Source: CAVXHV01 sp963761445 (GTDB lineage Bacteria > Planctomycetota > Planctomycetia > Isosphaerales > Isosphaeraceae). Taken from it: a DNA stretch of 64,000 bases. Below the pieces are notes generated by a model. It had not been told where the DNA came from and made no database searches. It saw only the letters and a list, made by a program, of their open reading frames with translations. Every line of letters begins with the position of its first letter. The first letter of the stretch is position 1. The stretch is from contig CAVXHV010000005.1 in assembly GCA_963761445.1 (NCBI GenBank), forward strand, positions 2,418,001 to 2,482,000. Direction: 5' to 3'. Below, one piece after another: positions 30,602-38,277 of this stretch. The translations under genes and the position numbers were made by a program.

Positions 30602-31882
30602 ATGCATCGTTTTTATACCACCGTCCTCCTCGCTGTCCGCAACCTCTCGCTGCACAAGCTGCGCGTGCTTCTGACCATTCTGGGGTTGATCTTCGGCGTG
30701 GGCTCGGTGATCGCCATGCTGGCGATCGCGGAGGGAGCGAGCCTTGAAGCCCAGCGGCAGATTGCCTCGCTCGGTGCGACCAACATCATCGTCCGCAGCA
30801 ACAAGCCGCCCAACGACGAGAACCCGACCAAGCAGGAGAACAATCAAGGTTTTATTCTCTCCTTCGGCGTAACTTACGCCGACTACCGGCGCATCATGAC
30901 GATCCCCTCGGTCGAGAGCGTCACTCCCGTGCGGGAATTCGTCCAGAAGGTGCGGCATCTCGATCGGGAGATCGAGGGAAGAATCGTCGGGGTCGACGCC
31001 GATTTTTTGAAGCTGACGGGCCAGCACACCGAAGACGGGCGGTTTCTGACGGACGCGGATTTGTTCACCCGGGCCAATGTGGCTGTTCTCGGTTCGCAGG
31101 CAGCCGAGAAGCTTTTCGCCTATGGCGACCCGGTGGGCAAGACGGTGCGAGTCGGTGAGGATCATTACTTTCGCGTTGTCGGCGTGACTTCGTTCAAGGC
31201 CCCCTCGTCCGGCACGGGCAGCAGCCTGGCCGCACAGGACTTCAACCGAGACATCTATGTTCCGCTCACGACCAACCGCGCGCGATTCGGCGACGTGATC
31301 GAGAGCGAGAAGCAGGGGAGCTTCACGGCCGAGAAGATCGAGCTCTCGCAAGTGACGGTCGCCGTGGATTCGATGGATAATGTGAAGAAGACAGCGACCG
31401 CACTGGAGAGCCTGCTGGGCCAGTTCCACACCAAGAAGGATTACGTGATCACGGTCCCGCTCGAGCTGCTGGAAAAGGCCGCCGCGACCCAGCGGATCTT
31501 CAACCTCGTGCTGGGCTCGATCGCGAGCATCTCTTTGTTAGTCGGCGGGATCGGCATCATGAACATCATGCTGGCGACGGTTTCGGAGCGCACGCGCGAG
31601 ATCGGCATCCGCCGGGCAGTGGGCGCGCGCCGCCGCGACATCATCGAGCAGTTCCTGATCGAGACGACGGTGATGTCGTCATCCGGCGGCTTGATCGGCG
31701 TGCTCCTGGGCGTCGCCGTGCCTCCGCTGGTATCGTACCTCTCGGGCATGCCGGTGGTGATTCGCCCCTGGTCGCCGATCGTCGCCTTCCTGATCGCCGT
31801 CACGATCGGCATCGTCTTCGGAGTGTATCCCGCGCGCCGCGCCGCAATGCTCGACCCGGTCGAGGCGCTGCGAACGGAGTGA
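30602..31882 (+). CDS. ABC transporter permease of the MacB/FtsX family
   Basis: 426 residues, intact. One N-terminal helix (LLTILGLIFGVGSVIAML), a large periplasmic MacB core domain (about residues 45-280), then three C-terminal helices with the signature LVGGIGIMNIMLATVSERTR and EIGIRRAVGA. Ends ARRAAMLDPVEALRTE, typical for MacB permeases. It lacks the ATPase domain fused in E. coli MacB, and no ATPase gene lies next to it, so a separate ATPase elsewhere must serve it. Operon with the two preceding genes (45-base gap). Confidence 0.9.
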   Translation: MHRFYTTVLLAVRNLSLHKLRVLLTILGLIFGVGSVIAMLAIAEGASLEAQRQIASLGATNIIVRSNKPPNDENPTKQENNQGFILSFGVTYADYRRIMTIPSVESVTPVREFVQKVRHLDREIEGRIVGVDADFLKLTGQHTEDGRFLTDADLFTRANVAVLGSQAAEKLFAYGDPVGKTVRVGEDHYFRVVGVTSFKAPSSGTGSSLAAQDFNRDIYVPLTTNRARFGDVIESEKQGSFTAEKIELSQVTVAVDSMDNVKKTATALESLLGQFHTKKDYVITVPLELLEKAAATQRIFNLVLGSIASISLLVGGIGIMNIMLATVSERTREIGIRRAVGARRRDIIEQFLIETTVMSSSGGLIGVLLGVAVPPLVSYLSGMPVVIRPWSPIVAFLIAVTIGIVFGVYPARRAAMLDPVEALRTE

Positions 31883-31911
31883 GCAACGAAGGCCAGAGTG
31901 ACCCGAAAAAT

Positions 31912-31937
31912 GTAGGGTACGCCACTGCGTACCGATC
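31912..31937 (+). repeat. Short palindromic repeat, copy 1
   Basis: GTAGGGTACGC CACT GCGTACCGATC: a perfect 7-bp inverted repeat (GGTACGC/GCGTACC) around a 4-base loop. Preceded by CGAAAAAT as in copy 2. Confidence 0.8.
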
Positions 31938-31987
31938 AACCGCGGCGACAGCACCAGAATCGACACCGCACGGCCCAACCGAAAAAT

Positions 31988-32013
31988 GTAGGGTACGCCA
32001 TTGCCTACCGATC
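31988..32013 (+). repeat. Short palindromic repeat, copy 2
   Basis: GTAGGGTACGCCATTGCCTACCGATC, the same element as copy 1 with one stem mismatch, 76 bases downstream and in the same orientation, also preceded by CGAAAAAT. Confidence 0.8.
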
Positions 32014-32018
32014 TTGTC

Positions 32019-32510
32019 TTAACCGGCACGCCGGATGCTCTCCTGATTCGCGCGTAAACGTCTCGATTTGGCGACTTCTGCGCGAACAGTCAGTAGCATG
32101 ACGAGCACCCCGAAGAACGGCGTGGCCTCCAGTAGAGCTTCCAGGCCCCACTCCGCCAAGGGTTCGCATCTCCCGAACCCGTCGAGCGGAGGCAGATGGG
32201 CGAGTGTTGGGAACCACGGTCGGTTGGCGGCGTCGAGGTACTGGCTGGAGAGCTTCGAGTGAAACACGCTCGTCTGGTAGTCGCGCCATGCATTCGGTCC
32301 CATCCGGCGGTATAGAGCCTCGATCGACTGAGTTGTCTCTCCGAATTTGCAGACGATCTTATTCTCGCCCAAACAATCGAAAGCTTGCTGATAATGCGCA
32401 TCACAAAGACGCGCAAGGCGCTCACGCCGCTTGACGAGCTCAGCCGTCACGCTGGCTGAAACCGCGACTGTAACCATGACCATCCAAAGCCGAAGCTGAG
32501 GCAATCGCAT
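32019..32510 (-). CDS. Small two-helix membrane protein, unknown
   Basis: 163 residues. N-terminus RLWMVMVTVAVSASVTAEL is a signal anchor common to many small planctomycete proteins. A hydrophilic middle (EALYRRMGPNAWRDYQTSVF) and a second hydrophobic segment (ATPFFGVLVMLLTV, about residues 127-142) precede a basic tail. I do not recognise a family or motif. It faces the efflux operon convergently. Confidence 0.65.
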   Translation of the reverse strand: MRLPQLRLWMVMVTVAVSASVTAELVKRRERLARLCDAHYQQAFDCLGENKIVCKFGETTQSIEALYRRMGPNAWRDYQTSVFHSKLSSQYLDAANRPWFPTLAHLPPLDGFGRCEPLAEWGLEALLEATPFFGVLVMLLTVRAEVAKSRRLRANQESIRRAG

Positions 32511-32570
32511 GAGGCCGTGAATCCGTATTCGTTAACGTCGATCCGAATCTGGTTCGATGCTCAAACTCCG

Positions 32571-32852
32571 TTACGACACTCCGCTCCGCCTGAGTGTAAG
32601 AGACAACATGGTCGCCGCGTCGATCACCTGCCCAGCCGTAGGGAAGAACCGATCTTTCGCCGGGGCAGCGTCCTCGTCGTCACTGGCATCCCAGAACTCG
32701 ACCCACCATTGCCCTTCATGATCGGAAATCTCGACCGCCTTCCCGTCGTGCTCGACGAACAAAAAAGCCGCGCGGCCGTCGCCTCGCAAGGACACACGAA
32801 GGCCCTTCTGCTGCAACTCCGATTGCAAGGCGTCGAGCGTTGTGCCAGGCAT
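32571..32852 (-). CDS. Hypothetical small acidic protein, third gene of a small-gene operon
   Basis: 93 residues, soluble: LQSELQQKGLRVSLRGDGRA, FVEHDGKAVEISDHEGQW, WVEFWDASDDEDAAPAKDRF. No transmembrane segment and no known motif. It starts 13 bases after the stop of the tiny gene upstream, so the three genes 33204 to 32571 are likely co-transcribed. Function unknown. Confidence 0.6.
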   Translation of the reverse strand: MPGTTLDALQSELQQKGLRVSLRGDGRAAFLFVEHDGKAVEISDHEGQWWVEFWDASDDEDAAPAKDRFFPTAGQVIDAATMLSLTLRRSGVS

Positions 32853-32865
32853 CTCGTTCAGTCTT

Positions 32866-32974
32866 TCACGCGTTACCCCGCTCGGTCACTTGCTCGCACA
32901 GCGCAGCGAGCCGCGGTTCTCGCTCAAGAATACGCGAGGTTCCTGAACGACTGCGGAGTACGGCTCAAGGTCAT
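32866..32974 (-). CDS. Tiny ORF of about 35 residues, frameshifted, middle gene of the operon
   Basis: Its ATG overlaps the stop of the 77-residue gene (ATGA, 32971-32974). It reads MTLSRTPQSFRNLA and then, after a single-base change of frame, RILEREPRLAALCEQVTERG up to a stop at 32866-32868. The span is one base over a multiple of three. Too short for the usual gene calls. Supported only by coupling on both sides and low by itself. Confidence 0.4.
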
Positions 32975-33204
32975 CGGCCCGTGGCAGGCAGGCGTCTTGC
33001 GTCGTCCAGCAGCTCGAGCTGGTCTTCCAGAACTTCGATATAAACGCGCCTGGGCTTCTTCTGGACAAGCACGCGATAGACGCGGGCACCCTTCGGGCCG
33101 AGCGGTCCGCGGTACTCTGCGATTCTCGCGCGGTCGTAACCGGAATTGAGAATCTTGACAACCGTTCCCTCCTTTAAGGGTTCGATCAGGCTTTGAGTTG
33201 CCAT
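32971..33204 (-). CDS. Hypothetical 77-residue beta-rich protein, first gene of the operon
   Basis: ATG 33204 with AGGAAGG upstream on the minus strand. Sequence features: EPLKEGTVVKILNSGYDRAR, AEYRGPLGPKGARVYRVLV, VYIEVLEDQLELLDD. This looks like a small SH3-like beta barrel, the kind that binds nucleic acid or protein. That is a fold guess; I do not recognise a named family. Longer upstream starts lack a ribosome site. Confidence 0.65.
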   Translation of the reverse strand: MATQSLIEPLKEGTVVKILNSGYDRARIAEYRGPLGPKGARVYRVLVQKKPRRVYIEVLEDQLELLDDARRLPATGR

Positions 33205-33652
33205 CTTCAGATCCTTCCTGTCTGAGCATTCCGAGGGCACAGTCCCCATTGTGGCGGCTTGCATTCCCATTCTCAAGCGCCATTTGAGGAGAACAGTGTG
33301 CCGGCGCGCTCGCATGGATAGGCCCACAGCGCGATGCTCAATCGATCGGGGCCAGGCCCATCGAAAGCGCACACGACATCGCAAATCCGTAGGGTACGCT
33401 ATTGCATACCGATTTCCGCACGACACTTGTCGATATCGGGCACTCGATTGCCATTCGCATGGCCTCATGGCCGGTGGCTCAACCACACTCACGCGCTCGG
33501 GCCCCCGCGTCGTCCCGACCGATAGAGCCTTCGTCTGCATGATTCAGCGCCCTGCCCTGATTCGGAGACCTGCGGTCGCGCCCCGGGGCGGGGTCCGAGA
33601 CCAGCGCCCAGCATTTTGATGCAGGCATCGGGAATATTGCCAATCGTGAAGT
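33205..33652. other. Intergenic region with one palindromic repeat
   Basis: 448 bases between the minus-strand small genes and the plus-strand accessory cluster. It holds the third copy of the palindrome (33389-33413). Open frames here look like chance. No other structure seen. Confidence 0.5.
33389..33413 (+). repeat. Short palindromic repeat, copy 3
   Basis: GTAGGGTACGCTATTGCATACCGAT: the same element as at 31912 and 31988, with variation in the loop and one stem position. Confidence 0.75.
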
Positions 33653-33703
33653 ATGTCGAGACAAGAATCGGACAAAAATATTTTGAATTATTTTTACACG
33701 CAC

Positions 33704-33732
33704 TTGACACCGGCGCATCTCATCTCTCTAAT
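33704..33732 (+). promoter_or_regulatory. Near-consensus sigma70 promoter of the accessory cluster
   Basis: TTGACA (33704-33709), 17-base spacer, TCTAAT (33727-33732; five of six). Upstream is an AT-rich stretch (AAAATATTTTGAATTATTTT) that could act as an UP element. It is the best promoter in the window and implies that the first gene starts after about 33740, at GTG 33809 or 33821. Confidence 0.65.
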
Positions 33733-33808
33733 GAGCCCCTTCTGGTTCCGAGTTCGCGGCATTTCACGCGCCTGTTCTGGGTCGATATACGAATCTAGAA
33801 ACGACTCG

Positions 33809-35605
33809 GTGTTCGCACCTGTGGACGCGCGACGCTCTATCAATCGTTCTGACCGGCCGGTTCGCCGGCGCCTCGTTGTTCGCGCCGCCGTGCTTGCGGT
33901 TGCGACTGCCTCGATATCGCTCGCGGCTCTCATCGCGTTCCCGGTCGCGAGCGGAAATTCGGGGGGGGAAGAGGAATTCGAAATGCGGGCTGGGCGGTTC
34001 ATCGCGCTGAGATCGCTAAACTGCCCGAGTCGCTCTATCATTATGACCGGTTCCGGGCCATCCGCGGCCGGGTGACGGACGAAGACGGGAAGCCGGTCTC
34101 GGGAGCGCTTGTTCGCTGCGTACGGGTCGAAAGGCTCGTCGATGTGGCCAAGGCGGGGACGCCGGATGCGTCCGGATGGAAGCTGCCGATCGAAGCGGAG
34201 ATAACGACCGGGGCGGACGGTAGATACGAGTTCGGGCATCTCCCGGTGGGAGCGAGGACTTTTTTTTATTCGGCCCCAGGTCGCGATCTTGCGCCGGCGA
34301 TCCAGGATTTGGTTGTTGTCCAAGACGGCTTGGGCAGCGCAACTGGACGTGCTCCTAGCCCGCGCTAAGGTCCTCCGCGTCGAGCTCGGGTGGTCGTTTA
34401 TCGTCCCAAGTACGCGGTTTCATCTTATCCCGCATCGCTGGTGGCCGGAGATGGCGACTGTTTCCGCGCCGCCAGGAGCGAGCACGGTTCAGTTTCGAGG
34501 GCTGGGTGGTCCGTTCCGCAAGGGGCTGATCGCCGTCTCGGGATCCGAAGGCTCGTCGCCGTTGCGAGTGATCGCGCGTTACGACCTTGATCGGTCGGAG
34601 AACATCGCTGTCCCCCGTCCCGGCGAGCCCGCGTCGCGACTCGACCTGGCCGAGGCGGCCGGGATCGAGCCCTGGGATGACCCGCCGACCGCCGAGCAGC
34701 GCCTCTTCTACGCGGCGATGTCTCCGATCGCGCTTTTCTGGCGAGAACTCGCGGACGTGCGATCGTTTCGATCGACTCTTTCCGGTCTTCTGCCGGCCCT
34801 TTACAAACCCGGTGAGCTGGGAACGGCCCGCGGCTTCGCGCCTCACCCGTTCCTGCCGGTACTGGTCGAGTCGCGCTCCGATGGCGCTTGGCTGACATGG
34901 ACGAATGATGCCTCGGAGTTTGAGCTGGCTGGTCTGCACTCCGGGCCGTATCGCGTGCGTGCTCTGGACCTGTTCGGTCGGGTGACCTATGCGCGGGGAC
35001 AATACGTGGCGCCCGGCGCGATCAACAAGGAGGCTGTTTATCTTGGAGCCAAGCTCGAACTCGATGAGCCGGAAAGCCGCGAGGTGATGGGATTTGTTCG
35101 GTGGGAAAGCGGCGTTCCGGTCAAGAAAGCCGTTGTGATTATGCAAGACACCACCAACTTTCGGAGGTTTTTGCGCAGGGTCGAGAGCGACGAGAACGGC
35201 TTTTTCCGAATCGCCGGTGTTCCCGGCAATGAGTCGTATTTTGCATTCACCGTGCCGCCCGGGGACAGAAACGCCATGAGGAACTTCGAGTACTTTCACG
35301 TGCTGTTCTCGCAGAGGGAGGTCTGGCGAGAGTTGACATTACATCCACACCGGGCATCCGGAAACGTCCCTAATTCCACTCTTGGGTCTGTCTTGCAACT
35401 CATCAGCATCGACTCCAAGGCGGAGCAGTCGCTCTTTGCGTTTCATGCCGATCCTTCCGGTCGGTTTGAGTTGACGAACGTGCCTCACGGCCGTTATCGA
35501 CTTGAGATTTTTCCGTATTCCAGGGGGGGCGAGCGGGTCCGTTCAAGCCCGTTCGATGTCGTGGATGGTCAGGCGCAGGTCCCCGTCAGTTGGCCAGAGC
35601 CCTAG
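33809..35605 (+). CDS. Carboxypeptidase-regulatory-like (beta-sandwich) envelope protein, two frameshifts
   Basis: I chose GTG 33809 because of the promoter at 33704-33732; the frame is open further upstream. A membrane helix (AVLAVATASISLAALIAFPV) follows. A frame change at or just after a G8 run (33961-33968) leads to LYHYDRFRAIRGRVTDEDGK, a carboxypeptidase-regulatory-like repeat; another change near 34335 continues AQLDVLLARAKVLRVELGW. Two further Ig-like modules (VMGFVRWESGVPVKKAVVIM; FELTNVPHGRYRLEIFPYS) end the protein. About 600 residues. Such domains are non-catalytic and adhesive or structural. First gene of a five-gene cluster; role unknown. Confidence 0.7.
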
Positions 35606-35685
35606 GTTCTCAATTCGACGAGGCTTGGATGTGTTGTCCTAGCCGAAAAGGGAAGAAAGCAGAAATCGACCACCAGGAGTTGACT

Positions 35686-36753
35686 ATGATCCGGTTACAT
35701 GTTTGTTCGGCATCCCTCAGCGCGGGGATCTGCGTCGCGCTTCTCGTGCCGGGGCTGCAATCCGGCCGTTGCTGGGATTCGCGAGAATCGAAGTCAGCTT
35801 TATTTCATCCTGGAACGAGCCCCTACCCCAAGACGGGGGCTTGCGTGAGCACTGCCCAAACGCTCTCCAAATGGGAGCGACCGCACGCCGCGCACGCGCC
35901 GGGTAAGGCTCTGACCGCCCAATTGCAACCAACAGGGGCGAGGCTAAGTCTGGTATCCCTCAGAAGCACGACCTCGGTGCTCGAGGCGTGTGGCGCAGGG
36001 CCGGACTACGCCGTGCCAGCCGCAACTTCCGTAACAGGGCCCCCGCCCAACACCGCAAATTGCTCGTCTTTCGCTGGACCACCGCCCAATGCACTGGGAC
36101 AATGTTCGGTCCAATTCGCGAATCCCAATCCACCGCCGGTCAATACCCCAAATTGCTCGTCCACTGGCTCTGTTGCCAATGGCGGAAACGGCCCCTGTTC
36201 TGCAGGCAGTGGTAGCCCAGTCAATATCGGCAACGGCAACAACACGACTTTTTGTAGCGCCACGCAGGGAGTAGCTGGCGCCGGTAACGCCACGTCGTGT
36301 ACCGCGGCCGACTCCGCTGGCATGGGCTCGCAGTGCTCAGCCTTTCAGGGCCCTGGAAACGTGGGCTCTTATTGTTCGGTCGGTAATACCGGCGGGAACT
36401 CTACGTGCAGCACGGGGGTCACAGCCGCACCCAACGGGCTCGGAGGCACGTGTTCGACGTTCCAGAGCGGTGCTACTCCAAAGGGTAATCCCGCGGCTCA
36501 ATGCTCCGTCAAGACTGACTCGCAAGGTAGTAATTGCAGTTGTACAGTCGCGGGTCAGAGTTGTTCAGTCGGAAGCAACAACGCTGGTGATTTCTGCTCA
36601 GTCCAGGCGGACCCCAACAACTTCAATCAATGCACCACGCTTGCCGGTCAGGCGGCGGCCGGCACGTGCAGCGTTATTCCGCCCTCTACTGCAGCTCCAA
36701 CGCAGTGCAGCGGCGCTGTTTCACACGCGGACGGAACATGTTCCAGCCGATAG
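35686..36753 (+). CDS. Secreted Cys-Ser/Thr repeat protein, novel repeat family
   Basis: ATG 35686 follows CAGGAG. The signal sequence (SASLSAGICVALLVPGLQSG) is plausible. From about residue 100 onward the protein is Gly/Asn/Pro/Ala/Ser-rich with about twenty cysteines, nineteen of them followed by Ser or Thr (NCSS, QCSV, PCSA, FCSA, SCTA, YCSV, TCST, NCSCTV, and so on) at intervals of roughly 8-20 residues. Gly-Asn pairs are frequent (GSPVNIGNGNN, GGNGPCS). No hydrophobic core is evident, so it is probably a disulfide-linked or extended extracellular material, not a globular enzyme. 356 residues, frame intact. I recognise no described family. Confidence 0.75.
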   Translation: MIRLHVCSASLSAGICVALLVPGLQSGRCWDSRESKSALFHPGTSPYPKTGACVSTAQTLSKWERPHAAHAPGKALTAQLQPTGARLSLVSLRSTTSVLEACGAGPDYAVPAATSVTGPPPNTANCSSFAGPPPNALGQCSVQFANPNPPPVNTPNCSSTGSVANGGNGPCSAGSGSPVNIGNGNNTTFCSATQGVAGAGNATSCTAADSAGMGSQCSAFQGPGNVGSYCSVGNTGGNSTCSTGVTAAPNGLGGTCSTFQSGATPKGNPAAQCSVKTDSQGSNCSCTVAGQSCSVGSNNAGDFCSVQADPNNFNQCTTLAGQAAAGTCSVIPPSTAAPTQCSGAVSHADGTCSSR

Positions 36754-36840
36754 CCGTAATTCACCTTACCATCGTTTCAGAGCCGTTCGGGGCTTTCGTA
36801 ATGCCCAGAGCGATCGAGCTCAGGTTGGAAAGGAGTATGG

Positions 36841-38088
36841 ATGAGATACTGTCAAGGATGGGCCAGAATTTGCTTCCTGTGCGCATTTTTCGTCTCTGGC
36901 AGTAGTCATTTCGCCTCGGCTGACGATCTGGTCGCGAGAATTCAGGCCGAGGCGACTCGACTTACTAAGGGTCCCATATCCGACGTGTTCGCCGCCCTGA
37001 CCGGGGATGTTGGAACGGCACCGCTTCGACTTACCAAGAAACAAGTCGAATTCAGTCGTCGCCTCGACGAGATCGTAAAAGCCGTCCTTAAATCTAGGTT
37101 GCTCCGGGGTCTTAACTCCGAGCCGCGCCCGCCCGCAGACGAACTGGCGGCGCGGCTGGATGATTCCGGCAAACGTGATCGTCAGGCCGTCATCGCACAC
37201 GCTGACGCGATGGTACTGGAAGGCATCCTAAGATCCGATCAGGCCCGTGTTTTGCGGAACGAGATCCGACGCAAGCCCACGCCCATGATTCCCGGCCGTT
37301 ACCGCTTCACACGCAATCCGAGTTCAGCGGTGATCCATTCCGTAGGCGAGCTGAAGGCGGCGGTGAAGGAAGTGCAGAATCTCTACACGGGCGCCGGCGG
37401 CATGTCCTCGCACCTTTTTAGGGCCGCGATCATTCAGATTGTGGCAGCCGACAAGCCGACCAAGGAGCAGATCCAACTCGGGAAGAATCTCAAGCTCTCC
37501 CGCGACGAGCTCGACCTGGCGACCCGGCTCAATCGGCTCAACTGTGAAATCCTGGTGTATTCGCTCTCACAGCAGTTCGCCCGAAGTGAAGCTCAACTGC
37601 CGGACGATGGCGCCGCCGATTGGTTCGACGCGAGGATTCGACTGGCGGACAGCTTCGTTGCGCACGCCGAATCGCTACTGTTGCGAGCCATCCTGTCGCC
37701 ATCACAGGCGGAGGCCTTGCTCGCCTGCCACTGGCGAACGTTTGGGCCTGTCGCTTTGACTGATCCCGATCTCGCGTCCCTTTTACATCTGGCGAGATCA
37801 CAGCGTGATATGTTAGTCGAGCAGATGAATGAGAGACGCATCATTTACGAGGAGACCGTTGCGCATCTTTCGGGTTTGATGGAATTTCAGGGCCAGAAGG
37901 ATCGGTTCGGCCGCGATATCGGCTTGCTGGCCGCCGAGGAGAAGGCACGGACTTCATCGGAGGCGGATTGGCTGGTTTGGAGCGTTCTGACCCCAGCGCA
38001 GCTACGGAAACTCGATCAGATTATTGGAACCAGCGATCGGAAGCCGGCGACTCCCGGCAAGAAACGGCGACCGTCTCGGCCAAGTTGA
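36841..38088 (+). CDS. Secreted helical protein with LTxxQ-like motifs, unknown
   Basis: ATG 36841 after AAGGAG. Signal peptide ends about SSHFASA/DD. 415 residues, almost entirely helical and charged. Motifs PLRLTKKQVEFSRRLDEIV near residue 65 and LTPAQLRKLDQIIG near residue 400 recall the LTxxQ motif of Spy/CpxP periplasmic proteins; EGILRSDQARVLRNEI and LLRAILSPSQAEALL are variants. The basic C-terminal tail (GKKRRPSRPS) is odd for an exported protein. Likely periplasmic; a chaperone for the cysteine-repeat protein just upstream is a possible but unproven role. Confidence 0.7.
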   Translation: MRYCQGWARICFLCAFFVSGSSHFASADDLVARIQAEATRLTKGPISDVFAALTGDVGTAPLRLTKKQVEFSRRLDEIVKAVLKSRLLRGLNSEPRPPADELAARLDDSGKRDRQAVIAHADAMVLEGILRSDQARVLRNEIRRKPTPMIPGRYRFTRNPSSAVIHSVGELKAAVKEVQNLYTGAGGMSSHLFRAAIIQIVAADKPTKEQIQLGKNLKLSRDELDLATRLNRLNCEILVYSLSQQFARSEAQLPDDGAADWFDARIRLADSFVAHAESLLLRAILSPSQAEALLACHWRTFGPVALTDPDLASLLHLARSQRDMLVEQMNERRIIYEETVAHLSGLMEFQGQKDRFGRDIGLLAAEEKARTSSEADWLVWSVLTPAQLRKLDQIIGTSDRKPATPGKKRRPSRPS

Positions 38089-38277
38089 TCGAGTCATTGG
38101 GCTGCGGTTTGAAACCAGCGTACGTAATGCTGGTACGCAGTTCCCGGACCGTTCGTCGTGGTGATGTTTGCATGCGACATCCGCTGGTATCCGTTGGTAG
38201 GGTCGACACGGAGAACGAGACATCCCGCTCGGCGATGGTTGGGCGCGCGATGACGCGCTGCAACGTCGCTTGCGGCC

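Noticed and set aside
32517..33149. Plus-strand open frame of 210 codons
   Set aside because: It overlaps three small minus-strand genes whose layout and ribosome site are better supported; composition is Arg/Ala-rich shadow-like.
33653..33808. Start of the accessory-cluster gene at the first ATG
   Set aside because: The strong promoter at 33704-33732 lies inside that extension, so translation must begin later.
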